Positions 23,124 through 35,370 of a stretch of 64,000 bases of DNA are shown one piece after another. Below the pieces are notes generated by a model. The model was not told the origin of the DNA, searched no databases, and saw nothing but the letters and a program-made list of their open reading frames with translations. The stretch spans positions 2,418,001 to 2,482,000 of the forward strand of contig JAEVLN010000008.1 in assembly GCA_018350325.1 (NCBI GenBank). The letters run 5' to 3'. This stretch comes from Globodera rostochiensis (taxonomy: Eukaryota; Nematoda; Chromadorea; Rhabditida; Heteroderidae). Both the position numbers and the translations under genes were made by a program. Numbering within the stretch: position 1 is the stretch's first letter; each line of letters opens with the position of its first letter.

Positions 23124-25139
23124 ATGAGCTCTGCTAGCGACGAGTCCTTTGCTTGGGTGACATTGGTAACAACGGATGGATATGCTATCGGTGCGTTGGT
23201 GTTGGCACATTCTTTGAAGGTTGTGGACACTCGCCACAAGTTGCATGTCATGTACACCGAAGGAGTATCTGCCGAAATGAGGTGTTCTTATGGGGAAATC
23301 TCTCTTTACTTTCATTCATTTGGGCAGGGTCCTACTGGGTTTTTTCTAACATTTTGGTGGGGGGGGGGCTTCTCCCTCCCCCAGAAAGTCGCTAATCTCT
23401 GTGATAAATGCTTTTCCATTTCCAGAGCACAACTCGACCGTGTTTTTGATGACCATACGGAGGTGAGGGACTGATTTTACTTTTAATTTAATAAACATTA
23501 ATTAGGTTAATGTCCTGGATAGTGGGGATGCGGAAAATCTCGCTCTGATCAACCGTCCTGACTTGGGGGTGACTTTCACCAAATTGCATTGTTGGCTACT
23601 CACGCAATATTCCAAATGTGTGTTCCTTGACGCTGACACTTTTGTGAGTTGACCGATTTGAATCACGTTTTGAGCGCCAAAAGAAATTGGAGTGTAATAT
23701 TATATTAGGAAGGGCTGTTTTATACCCGTAATTTCCCGGTTTTTGTGTGATGGAGGTTAATTCCGGCGTGGGACAGTGTTTTGCGTTTTCGGATTTGATC
23801 GGATCCTAACAATTTGACCAGGTTGTTCAAAATTGCGATGAACTCTTTGAGAGGCCCGAATTCTCTGCAGCACCCGACGTTGGGTGGCCGGACATATTTA
23901 ACACAGGCATTCATTTTTACTCGTATTGTAACATTTAACTTTTTAGGCGTGTTCGTATTCGTCCCCTCGGGTCAGACTTATCGCAATTTGCTCGGTTTTG
24001 CGCTTTCCTATGGCTCCTTTGACGGCGGTGATCAGGGGCTTCTGAACTCGTATTTCAGGTTTGCTTAATGTGAAAACATATTTATTTTATTCAAAATAAA
24101 ATTCAGCGGATGGCGCGAGTCGGACGCCAGTCACCGTCTTCCATTCATTTACAACGTCACAACCGCTGCCATTTATGGCTATGCCGCCGCTTTGAAGCGG
24201 TTATTCTGGCTAAACCTAATCAATTAATTGTCATTAAGCCAATTAAATCCTCCAGTTTTGCATCGAAAGTGAAAATCATTCACTTCCTCGGCAAGCAAAA
24301 GCCGTGGATGATCCATTATGGGGACAGCGTTGGAGGGCTGGCGTTTATCTCCGACTATCACCAGGTGAAGCCAACCAACCAACGTTTATAATCAAAATTA
24401 TTTTAAATTTGAATTAAATTGGTTTTTATTATAGCAATGGTTCCAATTCTACACAAATGCCGTCCAACAGAATCTGCCACCTTCGTTGGCGGTAACCACT
24501 ACCCTTCCTCTTTCATTCTCTGTTCAGCCATTGGCGTCATTTGAAAATCGTCCCATTGTCGTAAGCTGTGCAGTGTTACCTTAGATACTGTCGTGTGGTC
24601 TTGAATTTCACTAACACATCTCCTTTGGAACTTTAAGGAATTCTTTTTTTTTTTGGGATTCAAGTATAAGAAATCTTTTCATGTGCAAAACTCTCATTTT
24701 TGGTAGAAAATTCCCTTATGCCACCAAAATTATACAAATAGTATTGAATGTTTAATGTTGAGTTGGTTTCATACGAGATGAATTGAAAGAACCGTGGTTT
24801 TAAAGTTTTAAAATCTTATCTCTGCCATACTTACAATGAAACAAGTGTCAAATATTACGAATAATCGTTTTGTTTTTTCTCCTTTTGAGTTTCCGCTTGG
24901 GGAAATAAAGCATTGTATATTTCAGTCTCAACTTGTTGATTCATCCGCGGGACGTGCAGTTGTCGGTGGTTACGACGCATGGGAAGCCGGGTTGCCGGAT
25001 TATTTGGGTGATTTTTAATTTTGGGTTTTCTCTGATTTTAGAGACTTTTGGTCATCAAAAATGTTTTTATATCTTTTTAGGTGCTGACGCCTTCGCGAAC
25101 ATTCAGAAGGTTATCGAGAAATCACTCAAAGGCGAATAA
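23124..25139 (+). CDS. gyg-1: Glycogenin (self-glucosylating glycogen primer)
   Basis: Glycogenin builds the first oligoglucose on its own tyrosine and hands it to glycogen synthase. The start ATG is at 23124 ([20 protein letters not shown], the GT8 nucleotide-sugar fold). Exons follow at about 23426 ([13 protein letters not shown]), 23507-23643 ([17 protein letters not shown] and the catalytic metal-binding FLDADTF), 23817-23915 ([20 protein letters not shown]), 23946-24058 ([16 protein letters not shown]), 24106-24220 ([20 protein letters not shown], with Tyr residues where the self-glucosylated Tyr lies), 24265-24363 ([13 protein letters not shown]) and 24435-24490. The last two exons give [11 protein letters not shown] and [19 protein letters not shown], the conserved C-terminal glycogen-synthase-binding helix. 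The stop is at 25137-25139. SMG-6 begins 370 bp downstream on the same strand. Confidence 0.95.
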
Positions 25140-25508
25140 ATCTGACGACGAATGAATGATCGATCCAATATCGGCAAACAAAACGACACATTCTTTCACT
25201 TGACCAAGTTTAAACCTTTCTGCTCGTCGTTGTTTCTTACCGATGCAATCTCTAAGTCCCCCCGTCGTGTTACTACACAAAGTTCCATTTTGACCTAGTC
25301 TCTCTCCGTCTCACCTTCTTTCATTAATTCTCAGTTTCTCAGCGATTATCGCTTCAATTGGACAAATATAAGTTAATTAAAATGTTAATTGTTACTGACT
25401 TAATAAAGAGAATAATAACTTTTTCGCTGATAAGTGTCAATTGGATGGTTTCAATCTATTAATATTTTCAACAGTCGGAAACGTCACTCACATTTGTGTG
25501 TTGAAGTT
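25140..25508. other. Short gap between glycogenin and SMG-6
   Basis: 369 bp of AT-rich sequence on the shared strand. The spacing is compatible with an operon as well as with separate promoters. No decisive motif seen. Confidence 0.4.
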
Positions 25509-28500
25509 ATGCCGACTTTGGACCAACAACCGCAAGAAGGGAAAAACGCATTGCTGGAGGGCACGTCGACGTCGGAAATGATTGAGGGTCAGCGCAGGTC
25601 ACTGGTGGAAAGCACGCGGAAATTGGCGAGGTCTCCGAGTGAGAAGGCCGCAAAGAGAATTCTCTCGTTGAGGTAAATTGGGCATTCAAATTCAATTCTT
25701 TTATTCAATTTGTGACCGCTTTTAGCATTGATTTGGCCATGCATTATGCCGATGAGCTCCTCAACAACTTCGAGCAGAGTTACCGAACGAATTCTGAACA
25801 AGAACTTTGGAAAGTTTGCTTCTATTCTTCGGTTGAGGCTTTGAGAAAGCAAAGCGGAAGTGCAGGGCCTCATTCCGTGGTGTTCCGTCAGTATCTCCTC
25901 GATTTAGTTGAACAGGTCCTGAAGTTTCTGTCTTAGCTGGAGGTGTGTATAATTTACAGGCAATCGAATTTTATGGGAAACTGCTGGATAAATATGAGCA
26001 AAAATTCGGGATGAATTTCTCGTCCTTTTCCCGATGGCCGCCCAATGAGAACGGATTTCCGTCCGAAGGTTTGGCCGAGTGTTATGTTTCCAACTCGGAA
26101 CAGCCTGTCCATGACACAAACGTTTTGCGCTCGGCTCAGCGACACATAATTTATTTGGGGGATTTGCATCGATACAAAGTGCAGAATCAGGAGGGAGTGC
26201 TGAAGGACTTTTCAAAGGCACGAAGGTGGCCCGTCGAATTGGACGAAAATTTGAATTTTTGTACCTTTTTTTATTTCAGAGAGTATTTACGCGCGAACAG
26301 TTTGGAGCCGTTGAATGGCCATCCGTTAAATCAACTCGCGGTCATCGCCTGCTACGAAGTACAGATAGGCAATTGATTTCTCATTTTTCGGAGAATTCGT
26401 AGATAATTAACTCCGGAAATTATAGTTGCTGAAGAATGTATATAGGGGGACAATCAAATCACTTTTTACAGAAAGCACCGGTGGAAATGTTATTTTGGTA
26501 CGTCCGTGCCCTTTCTGTCCGAGTCCCTTTTGAGTCAGCGCGCGACTCAATTGAAATTGTGCTGAACAATTTCCGAGGCCCGGTGAGAAAGAGAATGCTT
26601 TCTTTTTTATTAATTTGAATACCAAAAAAAATCAGACACATTTTTTCGTTTTGAGGCTTCCAACTTTGAGCGGTGGGTTTGGGAACAAAAGGAGAGCAAA
26701 GAGAACGGAGTGCGCGAGGCTCAGAACAAAGTCCTCCCGAGAGGGCCAATTCCGAATGGGGAGAAGTCGGGCGGCGGGGTTCGGCCACGCAGCAAATATA
26801 TTCGGGAGGTTTGGATTCGGCCGAACGAAGAAGCGGCAGACAAAGGCTGTAGAGAGACCAACGCCAACGAAAGGGAAGGCGTTCTGTGTGAAGTTGCGGC
26901 GACGAAAGGAGCGAACGACGGCATTGAGCGAATGTTCGTTGGAGAACAGGCAAAGAAAGTGAGTAAAGTTGCATCCAATTGGTCATGGTAGGCCGTCGAC
27001 CAGCCAGCCATCCCACCCCACCAATCAAAGGCGTACCCGCGGGGGTGGGAAATAAAAAAGATGAAAAAAGACCTTACGGTTGGCATGACATTTTTAACCG
27101 TTGGTCTTTCTTTGAAAACTCTACGGTTCACCGATTTTATTATTATTTTTTCTATGGTTTACAACCGTTCAGACACAAAAGCAGGCCGTCCAGCACATTC
27201 TGAACACGGCCGGGATTCTGATCTCAAACATTGGGACGGAACAGTTCAAACGCAGTTCCGAGTTGCTGCTAATGGAATTGGCCGCGTTCATTGCCACCGA
27301 TACTATTTTACTTTCTCCGCTAAAAATTTTGGAGATTATGCTCGTTTTTGCTTTTCCGGTGCACAGCGCAAAGACAGGTTTTAAATTCAATAAAAATGAT
27401 GCAAAGATTAAATTTAAAGGTGCGTCACAAGCGCTTATTTCTGAACAAAAACGGACGGCGATTTCTGTCATTTTGGATATTTTGGAGCGTTTTCTGGAAG
27501 TTATCTGCGTCGATATCGACAAAATTGGTCTCTTTCTGCTCACAGGAAAATTGAGTAAAAAGGTATTTATTTTTTTGATCGAATTTTTTATAATTTAATT
27601 TATAATATTTTTCAGTTTTCTCGCGTTCTCCCATCGCTGTGTTTTGCTTTGAATTGGCTTTGTGCCCAGCAATCCCTCCAGCCCGAGTTTTCTTCCCAAA
27701 TGCCCTCCAACGACAAATTTTGGAATTTGTTTTCAATGCTTTGCAACAATTTGGAAAAGCTGCGCGAAAATGGCGAACTCCTTGAATGTTCTGTGGAACA
27801 CACAAGACAACACGGTCGGTGAATTGGTATTGGTCGTTGATGAACCATCCGACTATAAATATTTTTGAAACATTTTCAGAGTGTACCAACGCAATTTTGC
27901 CCGAGTTGGTCGTTGCTTCGCCTTTTTTTAAGGTTTATCCTAAGTATCCGAGCATAATCTGCTTCCACTCGTTGCCCGATGAAAATGCGACAGATTTTGT
28001 GGGGATTATTGTCTAAAAATTTTATTTGTCGAATTTATTTAGCAATTTTTGGCAGTCCATGCCCGATTCGGACTACTTTTGTTCATGGGGAAACGTCTCG
28101 CAACCGATGAAAGCTTTGCTCCGCTAGTTTCTGGACTGAATGGATTTGAGAATGTCCCTCATGGTTAGTTTTATAAACATAAAAAAACGACGAAAATTTA
28201 TTGAGTTCTTTTTTTAGTCAAAAACCCATTGGAATCGACCGTGAATTTGGCGGGCGAAGACGTCAACGGCGGTTCGTTAACCGAATTGGCAATGGACTCG
28301 CTGAGCATGTCGTCGTCCTTTGAGCATTCGACGGCTGATGAAAGCGAGTTGAAAAAGGTGGCGGACTAAAGTTTAGAATTCCGTGCCATCGTCCTTCAGC
28401 CCCTCCCCCACAATTTTCCTCAATTTAATTCGTCATTTCTATTTTGTATTAGTCACTTTTATTTTTCTTATTACTATTCTTTCTTTTCTTTCGTCCAATT

Positions 28501-29661
28501 CTCTCACCAAATGTCCGTTGACCGTGCCAATATTTAAGGCGGGGATAAAGCATTGACTTAATCATTGACCTTTTATTGCAGAAACTCCTCTTGGATGAGC
28601 AGAGTTCATTTACGCACCATTGGATAATCGAAATTCGACCCAAATATTTGGGTATAAATTAATGATATTCAATAAACTAAGCGTTTATTGTCCTTTAAAA
28701 ACGAAATCGCTCTCCGACATCCTTTCCCCTTTCTCAGTTCCCGACACAAACACTTTCATCGATCATTTGGGCCATATTCAGCGACTTGTCCAATCCGACA
28801 AATTCACTGTCCTCGTCCCGACCATTGGTAAGAGAATGACATTATAGTCGCGTAATTCAAACGACATAAACTGGGTTCCTTTCTTATTAATTTTATTTTA
28901 TTTATTCTGTTATTTATTGATGTCACTAAGTGACCGATGAGCTAAGCAGTCTTGCCATGGGCACTCCCATCCCCACGGGCTCGACACTTTTGTCGCGGGA
29001 ATTGCTGGCCCCCGAGGGGTCAAAAGCGGCCGTTGTGATGCAAAGGGCTAAATCAGCAATGGAATGGCTTCGGGAAATGGCGAACAGTCGAGTTGGACGC
29101 ATTAGCTCGGCAACAGCGAGCGGGAACGTTCTGCACAAGTTGACGTTCGCCACTGACGGATCTACGGAACAGCTCAAAAAAGTGGGTGGGTCAACTGCTA
29201 AGTTGTTGGGTTAGAGCGAATTTATTTGGGCGGAAGTCATTTAACTCAATCATAAAAAGTGGCGTTCTGATACCGCTGAATGGGCGGCATTTGTTCGTGA
29301 AAGTTGGGCTGGCCAACTTTTGGAGAAAATTAAATGACATTTATTCAGCGATCCAACGACGATCTGATCCTTTCCGTCTGTATATGTTTATGCGATAAAT
29401 TGGAACGTGCTGGGAACACCGCGTTGTCGTCGTGCATATCGCCGGGAAGTACAACGTTGGAGAGAACGGTTGTGTTGCTGACGGAGGTAAACGGGAAAGT
29501 GAAAGGCTAATTATTCACGAAGTTTTTAGGACCGCGGATTGAGTGCAAAGGCGGAGGCGGAAAAGGTCCCCGTGCGAACAATGCAAAGTTTTGTCCGATG
29601 GGCACTGACGCCGGAAGGGCCAACAAAACGGAAAAAAGGAGGGGCGGGAGAGGGGGGATGA
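25509..29661 (+). CDS. smg-6: SMG-6 / EST1A-like endonuclease of nonsense-mediated decay
   Basis: SMG6 cuts premature-stop mRNAs near the stop codon through a PIN nuclease domain; its EST1-like helical region binds the phosphorylated NMD machinery. The start at 25509 gives MPTLDQQPQEGKN. The EST1/14-3-3-like region runs over about 25730-26620: HIIYLGDLHRYKVQNQEG, SLEPLNGHPLNQLAVIACYE and MLFWYVRALSVRVPFESARD. The second helical part covers about 27170-28360 (SRVLPSLCFALNWLC). The PIN domain begins with WIIEIRPKYL (28617) spliced to VPDTNTFIDHLGHIQRLV (28738), continues with MQRAKSAMEWLREMANSRVG (29040) and NDDLILSVCICLCDKL (29355), and ends with VVLLTEDRGL (29470-29550) and VRTMQSFVRWALTPEGP. 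The three PIN acidic residues (in PDTN, NDDL and TEDR) are all present, so the nuclease should be active. The stop is at 29659-29661. Some internal exon borders (26600-27170, 27880-28100) are unclear. Confidence 0.93.
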
Positions 29662-30439
29662 CCGGACAAACACCGCGCGACACGTCGACTGAACGTACGG
29701 AGCCGGAAGAAAACGAACGGAGGACGAAACGGAAGAGAAAAGAGAGCAAGAATTGTGCGGAAGTGAGTCGCGACACGTTGAAAACCGTTGGCTTAGCCAT
29801 GGCCGAACCAATTAATGTATTGCATAAGCATATATTCACTCACATTTTGTTCATTATTAACATTGCACTTTAACGTTGTTTTGTACCTCCTCTTCTCTTC
29901 GTCTGATTATCTCATCCCTTCCCCAATCTCATCATAATGATACCTCCCACTCCCCCCTCACCCACCCACCCATCGGTGTTCACATCTTTCGTCCACTCAC
30001 TCACCCACCACTTATCCTCCACAATTTCTATCTCAAGTTTCGCCATCTGACATCAGTTAATCCGTTGATCGATTGACCATTTGGCCAAATTTGAAGAGCA
30101 TTTTGCAAAGATTTTGTCGTTTTGGAGGCAATTGGTCCCCTAACTATAAGGACTCAATAAATGTGCTTGGGGGAATATGTGTAAGTGAACTCGAGGGAGG
30201 GCGGGAAGGAGGAAGTGAGAGGTGGAGAAGAGATGGACATCCGTCCAACCGTTACTTGTTGGTCAGCTGGCAGGCCAATTTTTCCAAACAAATTGGATAG
30301 AGTGGTGATTCACCAACAGAGGCTTGCCCTAATCCGATCGTCCCAAAGTCCGGCCTTGGGGGTACTTCGATCTCTCCCTCCTTCCCATAAAGCATTTCTA
30401 TTCGCAAATTCTCTAAAATTCCATCCTCCCGGTTCTCCA
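29662..30439. other. Intergenic region downstream of SMG-6
   Basis: C/T-rich sequence (29880-30040) probably including the SMG-6 3' UTR. I see no supported gene. Confidence 0.4.
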
Positions 30440-30811
30440 ATGGATGCAAATGCTTGGACATTGGTGGAGGGTGAAAGTGCCGAGGAGGAGGAGGGTACGC
30501 CGCACATTGGGCAGGCATTGATCGGTATCGTTGACGGTTATGGAAAGCGGATGAGCAATGTCGGAATTGGTGGGACAAGCCATTCCGGGTCGTCCCCCAA
30601 GGGCGCTGGTTCGGATGTGAGTGCGGCCAAGTTAAAGGATCAGCTGCAGGGTTTTCAGATACTGCTCGAAGAGTTGGACGAGCTACGGCGGTCAGAGAGC
30701 GAGCACAGGGAAATGTCAATTGAGAGGATGAAGAAACGACTGAGTCGGAGCAAGTATGGAACTTTAGGGAGGGCATCGACGGCACGCCATCGAAAATTTT
30801 CGAAATCCTAA
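30440..30811 (+). CDS. Small hypothetical protein with C-terminal helical/basic region
   Basis: An open frame of 123 codons beginning MDANAWTLVEGESAEEEEGT. It has a Gly/Ser-rich middle and then an amphipathic helix (KDQLQGFQILLEELDELRRS) followed by a basic tail (MKKRLSRSKYGTLGRAS...). The frame extends upstream to 30185, so the start is a guess. The opposite strand is also open for 197 codons, but its composition is less protein-like. No family recognised. It could be an exon of a larger gene. Confidence 0.4.
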   Translation: MDANAWTLVEGESAEEEEGTPHIGQALIGIVDGYGKRMSNVGIGGTSHSGSSPKGAGSDVSAAKLKDQLQGFQILLEELDELRRSESEHREMSIERMKKRLSRSKYGTLGRASTARHRKFSKS

Positions 30812-31506
30812 ACATTTTTGTTAAGAAAATTGTTAAAAATTTCATTTACTTTATATTTTTTGGCACTATTTACAAAAAAATTATTATTAGTGTTAAGCAT
30901 CCGACGCAAGGTCGGGATCGGGATTAGAAAAGTTGCCGGGCAGGATCTCGATCTGGTTGCAGCAAAAACCTGGGAGTCGTGATCGGGATCCCGGTAAATT
31001 CCGGGTCAGGAGCTCGATCCGGCCGGTCACTATCCAAAAGCTCCTCAACCCGATTTGAATGGGTTTATCCGTCGTTAAGATCGCCCGCCATTGATTCTTT
31101 ACGACAATTCGGCAAACTTGTCCTTGACAAAATGAAACGGCGACGAAGTGAACCCCTCCAATCGCTTTCCCGGACGAGGGAACTGGTGCCATTTCCGCTG
31201 GAGAAATTGTGCCAACGTCCGAAGGAATTTGAACAGAAAAAGCCTAAAATGAGGACAGCCGAAATGTTGGGAAGGCAGCAGCAAATTGTGAGTGGTCAGC
31301 TGCTGCACGGAGGGGAAAGGAGGGCGAGGACGAAAGAAAGATGGTCGGTCAGTCGGTGGGGCGATGATGTTCAACCGATGATGAGCTGTTCAAATCGATT
31401 TTGGATCAAAATCTTTGAAAAGAAATGATCCAACTTTTTTTTGGTGAAAGATTATGAGAAAGTTGCGCAACCAAAGTATCCCACAATAATCCAATCGTCC
31501 GTTTAG

Positions 31507-34500
31507 TGCGCATCTCTTCCACCCAACGGACGAGTCTCATTTGGCGGACGCTCTGTCCGGCTCAGAGGCGCCCCTTCGGTAAGCCATTCAAAAAGAAACC
31601 GCCGGAGGCGGAAGTGCCCGTCTTTTTTGCCGTCCATATTTTGTCTAAGAATCTCTGCCGTAGTAGGCAATACGTTTACGACCCGTACTGTCCGGTGCAC
31701 GGCTCGCGTCGAAGAATGCGGCACGGAAAGCGCATTCAGAAACGACTGGTGGACATGCACTCCTTTCTGGCCTCAGTGGACACGACGGACGAGGACGTGG
31801 ACGAGAAGTTGAACCCGTACTTGGGAAGGTAATGCGGCGATTGATGTAAATTGTTGTTCAGTTCGTTTAACCATCACAATTATTTAATTTTAACTAACAG
31901 TCAGGGAATTTTGGCCAAACAGTTTCGCAAGGAACGAAGGGCAATTCTCCGGGAAATGGAGGGACCCAAACTGAACAAAATGAAGCGGAAAATCGGAACC
32001 GATTTGCTCGTAATTTCTCTCGCGTTTCTCTTCCTCTTCACCGGCTTCAACGGACTCCAAACACTTCAGACGGCCATCAACGGCGACATGGGCGCCGACT
32101 CACTTTGGTCAGTCAGCACGGCGAGTTCAAAAAGCGATTTGGACTGATCGATTGATCACTTTATGTCAGCGTGCTTTATCTGTGCATGGCCATCTCCTCC
32201 CTCTTTGTGCCGCCGTTCATTCTCAAGCGGCTCGGCTGCAAACGCACATTGGTGATTGGCATTGGCATCCACGTCCTCTACTTTGCTGCTAACTTCATTC
32301 CCCGGTGATTTGTCGTCCAAATCCCAAAATGGGTTGATCCCCACTTCCATTCAGCTATCACTCGTTGATCCCCACTTCCATTCAGCTATTACTCGTTGAT
32401 CCCCACTTCCATTCAGCTATTACTCGTTGATCCCCACTTCCATTCAGCTATCACTCGTTGATCCCCACTTCCATTCAGCTATCACTCGTTGATCCCCACT
32501 TCCATTCAGCTATCACTCGTTGATCCCAACTTCCATTCAGCTATTACTCGTTGATCCCCATTTTCCATTCAGCTATCACTCGTTGATCCCCACTTCCATT
32601 CAGCTATCACTCGTTGATCCCAACTTCCATTCAGCTATTACTCGTTGATCCCCACTTCCATTCAGCTATTACTCGTTGATCCCCACTTCCATTCAGCTAT
32701 CACTCGTTGATCCCCACTTCCATTCAGCTATCACTCGTTGATCCCAACTTCCATTCAGCTATCACTCGTTGATCCCAACTTCCATTCAGCTATTACTCGT
32801 TGATCCCCACTTCCATCGTCGCCGGTATGGCCGCAAGCTGTGTTTGGGCGTCTAAATGTGTGTACATCACCGAAAGTGCCATCAAATACGCTAAGCTAAA
32901 CGTGGAGTCCACCGGAGTCGTCATCCCAAGGCATTGTCCAATTCGAATTTGATATAATATTAAATTGCAGATTCTTCGGCTATTTCTTCATGTTCTACCA
33001 CATGGTTTAAAATATTTGTGATTTATCAAAGAATTGGGGTTCAGGGTCAAGTTCTTGGAAATGTTCTTTCCTCGCTGATCCTCGGAAGTGCCATTGAGCG
33101 TTTGGAACCTGAAGACCGGGTGGACTACACGTAAGTGAATCGAAGAGTTTTAGTCGGTTGGACGTTGTGCCAATGAATGCCAACAGATGTGGCCACAGTT
33201 TTCTCGTCCAAAACCTTTCCGAGAGGGCCCAACGGAATTTGTCCCCCCCGCCCCGTCTCGCCTTTTTGGCCGTCGTCGGCATCGATTTATGCTGTGCCAT
33301 TGTCGCTTGCGCCACGGTCAAATTGTTTCTGAATCCGCTGCAAAAGCAAACGGCCAGCGGCAAGGGAATGCCGCCGTCGTCACGCGACCCAACCAAATTT
33401 TCGACCCCAATTTTCCGTCTGACGCTCAGAAACTTGCGCCGGCCGAAATCGGATTTGCTCATTCCGCTGACCATCTTCAACGGCATCGAACAGGCTTTTG
33501 CCGTTGGACTGTACACAAAGGTGCGGTATGAGACAAACAAAACGTGGCCCGAAATTTTTGAATTTTATTCAACCATTAGCAATTAATAATTATTCTTTCA
33601 GGCTTACGTCGGGTGTGGACTCGGCATCAGCGAGATCGGCTTCGTGATGACGTCATTTGGAGTTGCGGACGCAATTTGCAGGTTTTCTCGACTCGCCCAT
33701 TCGACGCTAATTTGTTCAGTCTCGTGTTCGGCCCTCTGATCAAACTGTTTGGTCGGATGCCGCTTTTGATGTTTGGTGCCGTGATCAACTTGTTAATGAT
33801 CATTACTTTGATGGTCGGCCATCTTTCTTCCCTTTCTTTTCCTGTCGTTTTCCTTTTGTCGCAGATTTGGGTTGTCAATCCCGGCGACCGGACTTTGTTT
33901 AACGCCGTTGCCGGCGTTTGGGGAATGGCCGACGGTGTGTGGAATACGCAGCTAAACGGTGGCTCCTTTTTTATTTTGAAGGGAGACATTTTCGGGGGTC
34001 CTTAGCCTCTGTCAGAGGAGTTCAAACTTAAGGTAAAGCGGGATCGGGATTTTAAAGAAAGCGGGATCGGGATTTTAAAGAAAGCGGGATCGGGATTTTA
34101 AAGAAAGCGGGATCGGGATTTTAAAGAAAGCGGGATCGGGATTTTAAAGAAAGCGGGATCGGGATTTTAAAGAAAGCGGGATCGGGATTTTAAAGAAAAT
34201 CGGGATTGGGATTTTAAAGAAAGCGGGATTAGGATTTTAAAGAAAATCGGGATTGGGATTTTAAAGAAAGCGGGATCGGGATTTTAAAGAAAGCGGGATC
34301 GGGATTTTAAAGAAAATCGGGATTGGGATTTTAAAGAAAGCGGGATTAGGATTTTAAAGAAAATCGGGATTGGGATTTTAAAGAAAGCGGGATTGGGATT
34401 TTAAAGAAAATCGGGATTGGGATTTTAAAGAAAGCGGGATTAGGATTTTAAAGAAAATCGGGATTGGGATTTTAAAGAAAGCGGGATTGGGATTTTAAAG

Positions 34501-35065
34501 AAAGTCGGGATTGGATTAGCCGGGATGAAATCCGGGATAGGGATCATTGTTTTATCGGGACCCCGGGTCTTTGGTCGATCCCGACTACCGGGGTCGACTA
34601 AAAGCGAGATCGGGATTTCGAAAACCAGGGTAATCCCTCCCAATCCTGACCGGGATCCATCCCGATTCCGATTCCGCTTCCGCTTTATCTTACAAATTAG
34701 TTCAAACCGCCGACTTAAAAAAAGACTTTTTTTAATCACGTGGCCTGACGTTTTTGGATTTTAAAGGGTTTTGGGTGGCTTTGCTGGGCCCTGGCCGTGA
34801 CCAATTGGAGGTGGCTTTCGCCAACTATCGCTTTTGGATGTCCTTTGGCCTCGCGCTCGGCTTCTTCCTCATCCGGTCGACTTCCATTGACACTTTCCTT
34901 CTTATCGCCTTCGCCTTTCTCTTGATGGGCATTCTTGGCTATTTCCTCGTCGAATTGTTCGAAATAATTGCGGTATTTTGTTGGAAAATTCGAATTGGCG
35001 CCCTAACGGAAAGTTCAGATGAAATTGGAGTTAGAGGAGAGAACGAAGGAAGCGATAAAGGGTGA
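31507..35065 (+). CDS. unc-93: UNC-93-like membrane protein (two-pore K+ channel regulator family)
   Basis: In Caenorhabditis elegans UNC-93 is a multi-pass protein acting with the SUP-9 potassium channel in muscle. The cytosolic N-terminal part here includes RQYVYDPYCPVHGSRRRM (31664). Membrane segments follow: TDLLVISLAFLFLFTGFNGL (32000), CMAISSLFVPPFILKRLGCK (32180), YYSLIPTSIVAGMAASCVWA (about 32790), FFGYFFMFYHMGQVLGNVLS (32970-33080), LIPLTIFNGIEQAFAVGLYT (33460), CGLGISEIGFVMTSFGVADA (33612), PLLMFGAVINLLMIITLMVG (33760), GVWGMADGVWNTQLNG (33918) and, after a long repeat-filled intron, FWVALLGPGRDQLEVAFANY plus FWMSFGLALGFFLIRSTSID (34770-34920). The stop is at 35063-35065. Two introns consist largely of tandem arrays. 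The intron at 32928-32967 is GC-AG. Earlier N-terminal exons (perhaps 31132-31288, MKRRRSEPLQ...) are possible but not proved. Confidence 0.93.
32341..32812 (+). repeat. unc-93: 31-bp tandem array carrying about 15 copies of the unc-93 3' splice site
   Basis: The unit is CACTTCCATTCAG followed by CTATCACTCGTTGATCCC. The real intron opens at GTGATTTG (about 32306), and the real exon begins after the last TTCAG near 32789, giving YYSLIPTSIV, which aligns with the conserved UNC-93 segment. Each upstream copy repeats that acceptor and the exon's first codons. As 31 is not a multiple of three, using an acceptor three or more units upstream runs into TGA within CGTTGA. Confidence 0.92.
34032..34505 (+). 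repeat. unc-93: 23-bp tandem array in an unc-93 intron
   Basis: About 20 units of GCGGGATCGGGATTTTAAAG followed by AAA, with variants such as GGGATTGGGATTTTAAAG. It lies inside the intron from about 33960 to 34767. The intron's real acceptor reads TTTGGATTTTAAAG just before the exon FWVALLGPG, so the repeat resembles its own intron end. More GGGATC-rich sequence lies at 34510-34640 and 30905-31010. Confidence 0.9.
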
Positions 35066-35137
35066 AGAAGAAAACGCAGCGGTGGAAGAGAAGCGACAAA
35101 AGGAAAAAAGGGAAGGAGGAAAAGGAATAGAGGAGTT

Positions 35138-35370
35138 ATGAATAAGGGAAAGGAGGAACAACAAAAGGGAAAGGAGGAACAACAAAAGGGAAAGGAGGAA
35201 CAACAAAAGGGAAAGGAGGAACAACAAAAGGGAAAGGAGGAACAACAAAAGGGAAAGGAGGAACAACAAAAGGGAAAGGAGGAACAACAAAAGGGAAAGG
35301 AGGAACAACAAAAGGGAAAGGAGGAACAACAAAAGGGAAAGGAGGAACAACAAAAGGGAATGGAGGAACA
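35138..35370 (+). repeat. 21-bp array, about 11 copies, open as KGKEEQQ heptads
   Basis: The unit GGAAAGGAGGAACAACAAAA+G is 21 bp, exactly seven codons, and reads KGKEEQQ on the plus strand without interruption. It begins 73 bp after the UNC-93 stop. An open frame of 202 codons runs through it (35138-35746), but the part after the array has no recognisable domain. It may be 3' UTR. Confidence 0.85.
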
